Below, piece after piece: positions 25,901 to 40,900 of a DNA stretch of 64,000 bases. Within the stretch, counting starts at the first letter, position 1; each line of letters begins with the position of its first letter. Both the position numbers and the translations under genes were made by a program. Source of the DNA: Phoronis australis (Eukaryota; Phoronida; Phoronidae); NCBI GenBank assembly GCA_002633005.1, contig NMRA01000021.1, positions 1,360,735 to 1,424,734 of the forward strand, written 5' to 3'. The notes under the pieces are model-generated. The model made no database searches. It saw only the letters and a program-made list of their open reading frames with translations, and was not told the DNA's origin.

Positions 25901-28900
25901 CAAGGGACCACCGTTGACAGCCTAGAATGAAATGAATGAAATAAATGAAAATGGAATGAAACAATGGGCCGTCCTGAAACAGCACAGCATCACTCTCCTT
26001 CTAAGGTATTTACCCACAATGCAACAAATGTGTCAAGCTCTTGTTCCGCTTGTTTACATGCAAAACATACCAGTCACTATCTCATATCCCATTCATCATG
26101 CATGTAATGAGGGCAGTCTTGTATCATTTCAATTTGAGTTGCAATGACAATACGGGAAATTGGGAAAAGGCCAAACACCAATTGGTGCTGGATGTGCAGT
26201 GTATTGAAACAGTCAATCGAGGAATGCCTGACAATTTGAACAGTAGGCCAGTTGTGCAATCCATTTTTTCTATCACCAAAACAGAGTTCAAATTAGGAAG
26301 GGCCTTTTTGTGTACATAAATTGTATCTCCGCTAAAAATCCTAACAATATAATCCTAAGTTTCGCATCTCATGTTGTTTGTAATTTCTTTCCCGCTGAGG
26401 GTTTGTTTTGTAAGTTTTGCTTGTGAAAGATAACTGGTATAATGTTGATTTCACTGAAAATGAACTTCTGACGCTGCAAAACACATTAATTGTGAACCAA
26501 AAGCACACTTGACGACCATTAGACATGAAGATACACAGTACACAGGCATCAAAACTCGGATAAGTGCTGCTGTAGCTAGGTACAGGAAGACCTTCTGGAG
26601 TGAACCGCAAAACCACACCAGGTGGCAGCAAGGTAGAACTCCACACCATACACCAACAACACAACATACCTCCCCTACTGACGTTTGCAGTTTACTTTCA
26701 ACCAACTGTTCTGCGCATCTTGGCTCAAACGCTGTCTCTGGGTTGATGAAGCGGCTCCGTTCAAACTGAACCTGACCATCCGTGACCACGAAACCGTGGT
26801 GAACACAGAAGGCAGAAGCCTCATCACCATCTTCAAAGGCAAGCTGCCGGACGAGATCCTGCACGGGAACCTAAAACAAAACTGTGAAGTTATCATCTAG
26901 TACAAAAATACGTTTAACGAAACACGGATATTGGGGATTTTTTGTACTAGAATCAAAGATCACGATTTGTTTTCAGTCATACAACGAACACAAAAAACGG
27001 TTTAGTTTGAATTTCAACCAGGTCTTTTTTGCCAAACTCAGGTCTAGGAAGTCTTATTAAAAGACGCTCTATAACACTTACATTGACACACTGCTTCCCA
27101 ACCGTGAACGCCCGGAGCATGGTGCGGAGTGCGCGACTCCGCACCTGGTNTTCTGCGCGTCTTGGCTCAAACGCTGTCTCTGGGTTGATGAAGCGGCTCC
27201 GTTCAAACTGAACCTGACCATCCGTGACCACGAAACCGTGGTGAACACAGAAGGCAGAAGCCTCATCACCATCTTCAAAGGCAAGCTGCCGGACGAGATC
27301 CTGCACGGGAACCTAAAACAAAACTGTGAAGTTATCATCTAGTACAAAAATACGTTTAACGAAACACGGATATTGGGGATTTTTTGTACTAGAATCAAAG
27401 ATCACGATTTGTTTTCAGTCATACAACGAACACAAAAAACGGTTTAGTTTGAATTTCAACCAGGTCTTTTTTGCCAAACTCAGGTCTAGGAAGTCTTATT
27501 AAAAGACGCTCTATAACACTTACATTGACACACTGCTTCCCAACCGTGAACGCCCGGAGCATGGTGCGGAGTGCGCGACTCCGCACCTGGTTGAAATAGC
27601 GGTGCATGATACACGCCATCATGAAAGATGCCTTCTTGGTCAACTTGAAAAACTTGACGTAGTTGTTACTGTTAAGAGCCGAATATACCTGGACAACAAA
27701 GCGGATGAAGGGAGTGTCGCGCACCTCTTGCCGAAGATTTTGGACTTCCCTGTGGGGGGCAAGACATGCAATTAGTCATCACTAGATTACATGATAAAAC
27801 TTCAACCTCATTTTGCTTTTTTGCGAAATTGTCATGAAGGAGTCGACAGTTTCGTGATCATTTTCAAAAGGGTTTGTGATAATTCTTCACTTATTTGGCA
27901 ATATGCCAGGCTTGGAATGACCTATGACAAAAAAGAGGAAATTTTCTAGGTGATGTATCGTTCCACAAATAAATGGGCTTGTGAAATATTTTTTGTGTGG
28001 TAAAATTTAACTGAAACGATTGCATGAAAGAAGTGAAAAAAATATGATAAAAAAGAGACAAGAAAGAGGAAACTGGAAATCAAGTAAGAGGTAATCGAAA
28101 CCAAAAAAGAACAAATCGAAACCAAAAAAGGGAAATCCTCCTAGAAGAGGAACATTCCAAGCCCTGAATATGGACGTCAAAGTGAAATTCTTCGCCACAA
28201 ATATTAAGAACATTTCAAGCATGATCTGATGTGTGTGGACGTCATAGAACATTTTGTTAATGTCCCTATTATTTGCAGAAAAGTAATCAGCCACTAAAAA
28301 CGAAAAAACTTTACCATTTTGACTTTTATTTTTGTGAAAAATAAGTTGAAAATTTGATCGTAAGCTGCCACTTCAGTATTTGTCCAGTTTATCAAACTTG
28401 TTCACGTCAGATTTGCAGTCCACAGCACAGCAGTAATACTTCATTGGCATTGGAAGAACGAATTGAGTAATACAACCGAGAAAAACTTGTTAAGAATCAG
28501 ACAGCAACAAATAACATGAGAAATTACAGTCGCATGAAAACGAGGCAACAAAATTGTGCTTGACGGATGTTTGCAGCATTGAGGGTAATAGGCGTACAGT
28601 GAAACTTGAGTGTCACAGTGTAATCCGGGCCGGCACTATAATTTAAAAGAAAACATTTGAAAATTGTTTTTGATTTCAAATAACAGGTTAGACGTACTTA
28701 ATTCGAAAATTTATGACGTTAAGATTTTGTAACCACTGCACTGAAAAAAGCACTTGGCAAGAAATTTCACAATTTGCAATTTATGGTTCAATTCAATTAG
28801 AAAAGCTACATTTCCACACACCTTAAGATGTCCCCCTCATTTAAGTTCATCAACACCATGTAGGCCCTGAACTCCGCCTCATTAGGGCACGTGACACCCT

Positions 28901-31900
28901 CTCCGTTCCTGTACAAGTCAGAATATAACTCCTTCAACGTCTGTAGGCACTTGGTGAGGTTCTCGTTGTTTATTTTCACGTCGAACGTGTGCGCGTCTTC
29001 TTCACACAGACGCTCTGCTGCGAAGATATGAAATCGGGCACATTTCTCTACAAGACCCGCTGATGTGATGTCACACAAGTTCTGCTGTGTGATGTCCTGG
29101 AATGTTGAACGGAATCGACAGGTGAAACATAAAAGTTAGTCTTAAGACTAACTAGTAATTGAGCCAATATCAAAAATTTTGTGCATGAAAAACACACAGA
29201 AAACAAAGTACAAATTTTGTGTCTATTCAATAATCAAATAATTTACAGAAAATTACCTACACGAATAAAATCACATCCCACTTCTAAAATTATGAAAAAT
29301 AAACTTTGCACTTTTCACGTAACTTACAAATAATGTTTACATTCTTATTTTAATGGAGTATGTCCACCAAACACTACTTGCGACTCCACTCAGAAATTGA
29401 CCAACAATAGCGTGTGAAATTAGAAAGCGTATATGAAGCATTGAATAGGATTTGTCAATTTCGGAGTTCAGTAAATTTCATTGATAATTGGCTGCGATAC
29501 TGTATGACCGAATGTCAAGATAATTGCTTTTGGTTTTAAAGTCACTATTTGCCCAAACACAGCTTTCTAGATCATGTCTTTACCTCGGCTCATTTTGAGA
29601 CCATCGATCACGGACCAGCATAAAAACTCACCTGCACAAAGACACGTAAGCAAGGGTAAGCAAGTGTCGCATGCGAAACACGCAGGAGACACTTGCGGTA
29701 AGACATCTTTGTTTATCAAACAGAAACTAATGAATTTTATGACCTATAATTCATCATTCTAGTCTCACTTCCATGGCAGCCATTTTTAATTAATACTACA
29801 TGCTACAGACACCACGAGTAAATAGTCGTCTTTCACATGATTTTGGATGATTTTGCATAATTTTACATTTATCACAAGAAACTTGCTCTATTTAAAGCAT
29901 CCTTGTTACTGGCCGTACATACGGACAACGCCACCTACCTTCCGAATTCCCCTAGTGCGGTCCCACAGAAACTCATACCAATCTCTCCACTTCCCTTCTC
30001 CACCTTCATCCATGATGTTATTGAGTAAGTAGGTCATGGACATGTCCAAAATTGGGACAGGTCGAAGTTCATGGGGTAAGGGCTCATCCTGTAGGTCAGA
30101 ATAAAACATTCATTGATGACAAATAGAAAATTAACTTGAAATGGTAAAAACAATTAAATTGAATATTCACATTTTGTGGTAAGTTGTAATTGACAAGTAT
30201 GTGGTGTTTTTGCATGAGATAAGATTCATGACTTATGCTAGATATATGTGCAAAAAATTCATTGAAAAGGAAGGTAGATTTGTAGTTCAAATTTTATCTG
30301 CCATTTTTACAATATCAAGCTCTTAAGATCACAAAATGATGGAAACAGCGAACGAACTAAAGATTCAGTAACATGGAGCCGAAGAATACCAAGTCAGGGA
30401 ACACAAAGTTTTCATAAAAACACCCTCTCTTTCATCCCGCCAATGAACTCACTTTTTATTTTAGACATGACGGGTTTTGTAAACAATAAAATAAACTTAA
30501 TTCATAAAAGTTTGACAGAAACTTTTCCAGGCTTGTTTGTCTACGACTTTGCGAAATATTGTGAAGACAAACACAAAAAATAACCATTTAAAGAACAAAT
30601 TGTAACTGAAATAGCTAGAAAGTTTACTCAAAATTTGCATAAAATTTCAAAATTATTTTTAAAAACAAACTGTACTAGATACTTGCTAATTAAATGGCAT
30701 GATCCTAAACATATTAACTTCTCAATCATAATTCAACACAAAAATATTGCTAGAAAGAAATTTTATACTTGACCTGGTCAGCTGAAGCCCGACTGTATTC
30801 CTTCACAGCTCTTGAGTGATCAATAAGTGGATTTTGACCCCTCTGAAAAGGTGAATACAGATGACAGGACTATATCAATCATATTTCAAATGTTAGTTAA
30901 TGTTCACGTGACTCTATTGAAAATATAATTATGCAACATTTAGAACAGTGACATAATCGCCGTTACAGTTGTCTTACAGTTCACGTTACTGAGTGTATTA
31001 TGGCCATTTTGAGAATGAGCATAGACTGCATACAGATGTCCTTGTGTTTGAAACAATGCTAAAAACTTGACAGTTATGTCAAAGAAAATAAGCATAATTA
31101 GGTCTAGTCTAACTTCTTCAAAATGAGTTGGCTGCAGACCAGAACTACTGTCATTATTTTTTAGCCTTGTGCCAACAACATTTTTTTCACTAACTTTGCG
31201 TGTGGACTGAAATGAGCCATGTGGGTAAAATTCAACATCTAAAATACAATTGAGATGACAAAAACTTATAACTGTAAATTTTTGTTGGCAAAAGCAATGT
31301 CAGAACATAAACCTCCTGCATAGCAAACTGGGACAAAAAATTGTTTCAAAATGATTTTTACAACCAGCACCCTATACTTTTGGGTGGGTCTTCTTATATT
31401 AAGAGGACCCCGCTCTTAGTTAAGAATTGGTCGAGGGCCCCCAAATATTAATATAGTGGTCCTCATCCCATGGTAACCAAGAGCGGAGCCAACTGTATTA
31501 ATGTAGACTTTCCCGACCTAAATTGACCAAAGAGCAGGGCAGCCTATATTAATATAGGAAATTACCACTTCTGAGGCTTGAAAATGAATTTTTGTTTATG
31601 TCACTTTAATAAAATAAGTCATTTAGCTATTTACTACATCCCTTACCACGTTCTCTGCGGTGGGCATCGTCTCATAATGGTGCACACGTCGTCTGTCCTC
31701 CCTGAGGTATCGTTCCTTCTCGGGACACATGTCTTGGCACGTGCCCACCACTACTTTGGCTTTCTGAAGGTTCGTCTGCCGATTGATACCTGTCAATCAC
31801 GAAACACGGATCTTTGACTGTCACAATTCTGATGCAATGGCACATTCAAACAAACAATAGGGCAGTCCCAGATTAGACAGCGACAAAACTCTCCTTTGTC

Positions 31901-34900
31901 ACAGAGATAAGAAAGCGCATTGTATTCATTGGTCTCATTTTGGAATGTCAGGCAGATTTTCAAAGGTCATTTGCGAAATCACTGAGGAAAATGTGAACAT
32001 TCCCACTTTGAGTCATTTAAAAATATCAGAATTGAAAAGTTACCTTCAAAAAGGAGATTTTGTTCAGTTTTAAATTGACTCAATGAAAATTGCTTTGTCC
32101 ACTGGCTCCACATTTCCTTATCTTTAATTGATTGCGGGAACATGAAGAAATAAACGTCATGCACCAACAGATTTGTCAACTTTATCCAACTTTCTCTTGT
32201 TAGAGTTTGCGCCCACAGCACAGCAGTAATACTTCATTGGCATTGGAAGGATGAATGGAGAAATGCAGCCGAGAAATCTTTGTAAAGAACAAGGCTCGAC
32301 AGACATTAAGGCCTTGTAGGTAGATACATCAAGATTCAAGTTACGCCGTGTAATTCAGGATGGCCATATTGCCGTCATATCTTTGTGGGGTTCTAAAAAG
32401 GGGGACTATGGCAGTTATTTCTGCATTCCAATTGCCCCAACACTACGGAAATTCTACTAAATGCTGCACCCACAATAAGGCTTCTGCAGACAAGAACTAA
32501 CACAAGGTAACATTAAAAAAAAGAATCGACAAGCTTTGTCGATTTTGCATGGCTTCAGCTGAATTATATTGAAAAGGAAATCCAAAGAAAATTAACTAGC
32601 ATACAATAAAGTACAAGTCAGAGAAGTAACTGAAAACTTTTGCTTCGCAATTTTGTCAACTTTTCAACAAGAACATCATCTTATAACCTCTGGACAGGCA
32701 CTAAGGGCAACAGATCACATTAAGATACAATCCAGATGTTTGCTAAATCTATCTCCCTCAAATGACTTCTGTGTCTTCAAACAGAGTAACTTTCCATCGT
32801 GTTTGAAGTCGACAAAAACTACTTTCATCGTATTCAAAGTCACTATTCTAAACATGAGCTATGTGCACCAACTACCTACCTTGTCTAACCAACTTGTCAT
32901 ACTGGATGAGTAGCTCCAATCTTTCTGAAGTTGTCTTGGCAACAGCGGACTTTAGGAAACTAAGTCCGACAGCTAGAGAAAAAAGAAATCCACAATACGA
33001 GTAACACAAAAGTGATAACAATGGCTAATGTATACTGCCTTCTACAGTCACCAAAATCTTGATATGTGTTGCCATGCCAAAAAATATACCATTTATATAT
33101 TATTTACATCACCTGTTTTCAAGCACCTCTGAGGCTTGGAGATGATGACAAAATTTCAAAGCAATTTCAAAGGAATTTATAGTATCTTTGAGTTAGAATG
33201 TCAAAATAGTATGTGCCAAAAGTATTGGGACGAAATTCAGTTTCCATGACATGGCGGGATACGAATACATCATATTTCGTCATAACAGATCATCCTGAGT
33301 GGTCATATTGTGAATTTCACTCCACTTAGATGTCGTGATGAGGAGGCCCAACTGCACTCAGTTGTCACGGCAACGAATTTCAAATAGTTTTGTTAAGATT
33401 GTAGAACAAAATAAGCCCGTGAATGTAACTGGACGCAAAAAATAGAAATCACAGCTTCTGGCACATTATGTGCGTTTCAGCATCGCAGGGCAAATGGCAG
33501 GTGAAGGTACTGGAGAGAGAAAGTTCTCGGTTTGAGCGAGGTATCAGAGAGGCTGTCTGGGTTAAAGCTATCAACACCTCTTTGAATCAACACCGATGTG
33601 TCAGATGACCGATAGTCCAGAGCTTTGGAGTTGTTGCCTAGGAACACTGACTGACAGTGAAGTAATTTTTGCAGGAACCAAATAGTCAACAGTCCCCAGT
33701 AGAAAGAGCCAGGCAGTTTTGTAACATCCGGAAATGAACTTTATAGTAAGCTTCAGAGGTAGTGATTTATATGTTTTCCATCTAATTATCCAACTGGACG
33801 AATAATAATGATCAGGTACTAAATATGAATGCAACCTTACTTTGCCTGACAGGCCTCTGTGGACTGGCAGGTGCTGGAGAGGAAGACTTTTTAACAGGAA
33901 ACTGCGGCGCGGATGGTTCTGACATGGTGGCACGCTTGAAGTCACGACCTCCACTTAACCTCTTAACCTGTTCGGGCCGGGTCAGTGACCTTACCCGTTC
34001 CTCAGTGATGTCATCCGTCCCTGACATGCTGGAGAGCTCATCATCCAATTCACTCAATGCTGGCTTTTCTTTGGACAATCCTGAAAACAAATCGTCGCTT
34101 TGGCTTACAAATCTTTCTTTAGAGTGAGTGTCAAATAAGACACAAATCAATAAATAGGAAGTGCACAGATCAAATACTGACATTTTCAGATTTCACGCAC
34201 ATTACAGTTGGGCTAGAAATAACATAGGGTTGCCCTATTCATGACTACTTAGACAAATCAGCTGTTACAATAGATACAGGTGAACATCCTGCTTTAAATC
34301 ATGACAAGAGCGGCCAGCAGCTGACTACTGGAGTTGTACAGTACGACCCAGGTATCTACAAGCCCAGTCACTTAATTGCTTTTCCAAGCAGTATTACGCA
34401 ACTTACAATGCCTTTCATTTTAAAAATATGTCGTGTTCATTTTAAGGCAAAAAATTTAAGTTTTGTTTCAAAATGCAAAACATTTTAACATCAATGAAAA
34501 ATACGGTAACACAGCAAACAGATGTAGAATGTTTGTAACGTAGGCGAATATAACTAAAAAGTAAAACATAACACTTATCCATAACATTGGATGTAAATTT
34601 GTTAAGCAAAATGTACATGCTATACTGGCAATATTCTTGATGAAAGAAATGACAATAGCCACTGACAAGTGTCCCGGATTTTGAGATCTAGTTTTAATTA
34701 ATGCCTGGAAATGGGTTCTGAGAATTTGGGTCCCCTCTAAGGGACTTGTCAATACGGACAAAAGTGCGCAGATAAAAAAATAATTAACAGTCACAAGTAG
34801 ATCTCACTAAATAGATTATAAAATAGGAATGTTCGGGTTAAATGTGCGATCAACGCAAATCATAAAACCACAAAATCAATGTTCGTTGTAACTTTTTACA

Positions 34901-37900
34901 TAAACGGCTTCTACTTGCACTGATTCATAAAATGTGTTACAGACCAAAGACATTGCTACTCACTCCTCGCAGTCTCTTTTCCTGCTGGTGAATAATTACT
35001 CCAGAATATGTGTAGAGGGGGTTTCTTAACTCCGACAATTCGACCCTTTGTCTTGGCTGCGGCAGCCTCATCCTGGCAAAGCGAATGAAAAACAAACATT
35101 AAATATCAGTGACAAGAGGATTGAACAATGCGCCATTGAGTTCCCACATGAAATTCTGCACATTCAGAGGCACTGGTGGCGACCTCTTGTGAAAGCAAAA
35201 GGGAACCACTGACTAGAGAATAGGTTCAATAAACAGGGCAACACAAAGTGGGCCATATACAATAAATGGGCACGCTCACCATTCAGAAAAGTAATGTACC
35301 GGTGAGAACAGATTTATTAGGAGAGAAAACTAAAGATTATAACAGTCTTCATAATGAGTACATGGGCAAAACAAAACAAATTATTCAGGATGCATTCATA
35401 TACAATAGTCTTCAAAAAGCTAATTCTCATCAGGCTGTGTTGGAGTAAAACGGCAAAAGAAACCAGAGAAAATACGGCAAGTAACTACATCCTATGAGAG
35501 TCGGTCAGTTTTTGTTTCAAAATTTCGCCTACTTGCAGCCATAAGAAGTCTTGTCAACTTGTTAAAGATACTGTGCACCAGTACCTAAAAAACAATGCAC
35601 TAAGACATCAGCAAAATTTATTACATGCTATGTTTCGTTTGTGGATTTTTGTGACAAGGAAGAAAAAAAGACAACGATGAGAGACTCCCAAGTCCATTTT
35701 ACAAAATTAACAACTAACACCTAGGAACTATAGCTCATCATTGAACTGTAACTTAAGTTCAACACAAATGCAATGTTATTGAGACAAATGTTTGACTAAA
35801 ACACCAAAAAAGTCAGTGGAGAAAGAGTACAGAAGGGTCCATCCCCAGATCCCTGCAGAAGGGTCAACACATGGGGAAGGGTAAATATGGCATATGGTAA
35901 AACATCAAATGGGGTAAAACATGGCATGTGTCGGTGAAAACATAGTAAATATAAAAACATGGTGAACATAGTATATGGTAAAAACATGGTGAAACATGGT
36001 ATATAATAAAAAGATGGTAAAACATGGTATACGGTAAAAACATGGTAAAACATGGTTTTTGGTAGACATGGCATATAGAAAAAATATGGCATATGGTAAA
36101 AATATAGTATATGCTAAAACATGGTATATGCTAAAAAGTCAGTAGTTTTGAACAGTGTTGTTTTATTATCAGAGCTTGTACCAAATTTAAGAAATATTAA
36201 GTAAATACGAGTCATCCCAAATTGAGAAATTATAATCAACAACAAACAATCATTGATCTCAATGGTACACACTATGGTGACGGATGAAAACGTCGAGTTG
36301 GTGGCTATTTACGATGACCTATGAGCTGCCACGTCTATTTCCTAACTCTGTTAATACAAATGAAAATGTCGATATTTGAGAAATATGATGAAACATAAAA
36401 TAGCCCATGGCCAATGTCCAGAATCAAGAAATTCAATTTTGTCCAGAATTTCAATGTAAGAAGTTTCAGAGGCTGTCCCAAACTGTAAAACTTTTACAGC
36501 AACTTAACTCACGTGAGTGGCAAAGTGCACAGTGGCTTGTCTTTTTTCAGGGTTGGTGTACACTCTCTTGACGTGGCCAAACTTTTCAAAGTGTTTCCTC
36601 AAGTAACTAGTGTTGCACTGCTGTGGGTGGATGTTCTTGACAATCAACCCAGTCTTAGTACTGAGTTCCTCCACTGAGAGGCGCCGGCTGACACGTTGTG
36701 CAATGCTCCGTGGTACGGCTTGACATAAATCAAAAAACAAATTTTAAAGCAAAATGTGTGACTGCCCATACCATGAAAACAAAATTTCTTCGAGTAGCTG
36801 AAATGTTGGTAAATCATTTCTAGCACTTCTTGAAAGAACACAAAAGAACAGAACTGTGAAATGACAATAAGGTGAAATCTCATTAATTTTGGACACAAAA
36901 CAATTGCCAGAATTACATTTTTTAATTTTTCAAGGACCCTTAACATCGCTGTGAAAGGACACCACGATTCAAAATATTGTCATAATATGTTTAAAAAACG
37001 TTGAAATGCAAACGTTAACAAATTTGCTTGTTAACTCCTTGCTATAAATTAATGATAAGAAATCTTGTCAAAATTGATCGACAGATACTTGTGACAGCTA
37101 CCTTGTGACTCTCCGTCAGTATTGCCCAAGGCCTTTGCAGTAGTTACAACAGTTCTTCTATCTGATTGGCCTGAACCCACAGCAGAGATCGCCTTGCCAA
37201 AGAGACCCCTGGTCACTGCACCACTAGAGGGAGCTGGAGCATAATTAATGCAGATAACACTTTCCTGTGATTAACTAATAATTCTTTCACATCCATGTAT
37301 GTTTCGTGTGCTTTCACTTTTATCATAAATTTATTATTTTTTGGTATCGGTTTGGAAAACGTTCTCAAAGCTTGGCCAAAAGATATAGGCAATCACTATG
37401 GGGTGAGAATGAAGAGGAAAGAATACACCTTCACTAGCAGGTGTTAATTAAGAAAAGGGCATTCATTACTACAAAAATTCAACAATCTGACAACAGATGG
37501 AGCTCTCGTCTGCATGGGGATGTTCTTGGAATAACAGCTCCAATGTGACTCTAAATGAAACATTTGAAGATTTTAATTGCAAAATGTGATGTCCGCCAAA
37601 TTTGAAATCATAGACTGAATCACTTACAATAACATCCTTGATCAGCAGGGCTACTCAGTACTTCAATCACTTTTCATCAAAACACCATATATCCCACAGT
37701 TCGGCATGCTTGAAACACAGATGTTTCTTTTCCTATAAGTGCTCATAATAACTAAATTTCAAATATTGGCAGATACCTCATTTTGCGACGAAACTCTTAC
37801 ATTGGTAGGACCATCATTCTCAATGCCAATACATGACCTATAATCGCTTTTCACTTTTCTTATTAAACAGTAACACCTGTAAATTTGGTTCCTGCAGCAT

Positions 37901-40900
37901 CGCTCTGAGTCCACTAGCGCCATAAATTGCCGTATGTAACGAAGAGATAGAGGTATTGGCTTGCTTTTTTCTACGTCACTGCGAGAATCACCTTTTAATT
38001 CAAACAGCTGCGAATAACACCCGGATGCAATGGCGTACTATTCAGACCCCTGTTCAATACAACTGCTATCAGCCTTTTGTTGTTTGTGCCTCGCGATGAC
38101 GCAACATGGCACGAAAAGGCAGCCTCACTTATCATTTGATGGTCTTACATTTGCGCGATTGAACTCGCGTTTTCTTATTTTGCTAAGGCTTTGCTAGGAC
38201 TATCAGGTTAGCCCAATACATCTAAAATGACAAAATTCTGTTCAAGTTAGGCTTTAAAATGCATGTTTAGTTCTTCCAGATCTCACAGTACCCCTTTTAC
38301 TGAACACTGACCAAGTTGTAGGATGCAGACACAGCAGAAACTGCGACTCTCGACATCCTCACCAATACCAAACATTCGTTACATCAGTGAGAGCACAAAC
38401 TTAAAGTCTTTTACCTAGATCCAATTTTTTACTCTCGTGTGCAAGACGGGATGAGTTGAAAGGGACAAAACCCTATTTTTTCATGAGTGCACATGTATAA
38501 GTCAACACGACAATTTAAAATGTTACTTTTCTAAGTAATCGAGTCATCCAATCAGATTAAACAGGTCGAAGATCATTAGGTGAAAACTAAGATTTTGAGC
38601 TAGATACTTCAAATTTACACATCTGATTGGTACCTGTAACTCAGATCGAAATCCAAAGTTTCAGGTCATTTGGTGCAACCGTGTGGTCATCAGGTGCATT
38701 TTTCTTCTGAAAATTTGACTTATTCACAAAGTATTCTGATGTACCAACTGTTAGACAACTGTGATTCTCAGCATTAAACAAAATTTTCACGGATTTTGCA
38801 ATTCTCCTAAAGAGGTGTATAATGCACCAGATAGGGTCAGTCAGTGCAAAGGTCAACTAATGTTCAAAATGTTATTTCTCCTACATTTTTCAAGGAATTC
38901 TCTTCAATTTCAGCACACTGGTGTAAACCTACATGCCAATCAAATACCATTACTTTACTAAGAAAAAGGGTCATCTAAAATCAGAAACCATAGGTCAAAG
39001 GTCATTGAGTGCAAATTAAGATATTCAGCTAGACACTTCAAATTTACATACCTGTTTAGCAAATGCGACTGAGTTTGAATATTAAAGTTTCAGGACATTT
39101 GGTGCCATAATGGGGTCATTAGGCGCACTTTTCTACTGAAATTTTGACTAATTCATTCATCTTGCATTCTAATAAAGTAAGACATCTGTGATTCTTGGAA
39201 TTAACCACACTTCATTGAGTTTACACTGGAAAGGGTCAGTTGATACAAAGGTCATCAAATTATCAACATGTAATTTCTCATTCAGTCTTAATAACCTCCC
39301 ATAACAATTCCACTAAAACGCACACGCACAATCCATTATCCATTGTCATGGTGTGACAATAATCTTTCTAGTTGCATCCTATTATTCATTAAATATGATG
39401 CCAAAATTCATTAAGCAACACTTAGCTAGAGGAAGAGAGGAAAATGTGATGCTAAATTTATAGTTAGGTAAATATATACTTTAAATACTAGGATTCCTAG
39501 AAAGTGAAATCACATATATATTGCCAAGTATCAAAACTGAGTAGTGGAATTGGAACAGCTTCATTCATTGATAATTTAAGCTTTCCATCTTGAAGTGCCC
39601 AATCTACACATGCCTTACTGAATCGCTTCATGAAAGAAATATCAACTTTCGCTCCTTTTCACTTCAGTTTATGCACCCATTTTTATCAAAATTTTTATAT
39701 AGACTTCTCAACAATCTAAAACTGCGATCTCAACAGGTATTTTGAGACAGCTCATGTCTCATCTTCAGGCAAAAGTAACGAGATGAGACTAGTTCACGAT
39801 GAAAGTGATCTCAATCTATATTTTTAAAAAGGGAATTGATTTCATAAAAGCATCTACGACATGAAAGTCGAGGTTGGTGTATTTGCTTACCTATTATAAA
39901 CAATGCACATTGCCCGAAATTAGAGTAATTGTCCAAAACAGAAATTCAAGCTTGTTCCATTTGTGAACGTCAAAAAATAATTGTGCACACAACTTTTTGT
40001 GTTCAAAATCAAAGAGAAGAGTAGAGTGTCCAGAAATTTTAAACTAGGTTAAGCATAGCGTTTATGTGGAACACCGCCTCCTATTTACCTGGTGCCTTTC
40101 TTGTTACAGTCAGTTTTTGTGGACTTGACCTGAGCTGTGTATTGGTCTCGACCTGGTCACCTGAAAACAAGTGATTTGCATATAGCAAAGATGGCTGCCT
40201 AGTCTACAGGTAATGCTCAATGTAAAAAGAATCCAATTTAAAACCCAGCCATCCTCAGTACTATTCTACATTCCACAGTCGACATTTTCAGTTCGTGTCT
40301 ATTAGTAGTTTAAGTTCCTGCAACTTAAAGAATGAATTCAAACCGTCATTGCTATCAGTTTGAAAGAAATGGTGAAAATATAATCAAAAAAACAAAAAAA
40401 AACAACTTACACACAAATTCCTCAATGATTTATCTTCCGAACACTTCCAAAAATTTTAGTAAGACAATTTTTTTTGTTTTTGAAAACTACTTACTGGGTT
40501 TAGTGATGGGTACCGGTTTCCCAAACAAGACCACGTCTTTTCTTCCACTCATCCCTGACACTGGTTTAGCTACTTTATCCATGGGCTTGCCAAGAACACT
40601 TGATCCAGAATGCAAATCATTGTCACGTGTCTTATCAGAAGGGTGAGTGCTGACACTAGATTGCAACGAATCTTTTTTGCTCTCACTTGCACTAAACACT
40701 GATTTGAAGACGGGTGCTGCTCCGCTCGATGCTGTGGCGGTTTTCCCAATCAAATTCTGTGGCGACGAGTCTTTTGACCCACTGAAGGAACTTGAACTCA
40801 CGCTGGTGTTCACCATTTCACCAAAAGAACCAAACTGAGACGCATTTTGTTCCACATCATTAAAAGCTCTAGCATTACCACTTCCCGAAATGTAAGAACC

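Noticed and set aside
26977-27306. Open frame giving a second copy of GANP exon 13 joined to exon 12
   Set aside because: It crosses the N at 27150 and is explained by the 441-bp direct duplication; treated as an assembly artefact.
35796-36092. 98-codon minus-strand frame rich in Tyr, Phe and Met
   Set aside because: It is translation of the ATGGTAAAACATGG low-complexity repeat.
37220-37233. Single CTCF-like word CCACTAGAGGGAGC at a GANP exon border
   Set aside because: One imperfect match overlapping coding and splice sequence; chance is a sufficient explanation.
40332-40838. Plus-strand open frames over 40.3-40.8 kb
   Set aside because: Antisense of the FG-repeat exon of GANP.
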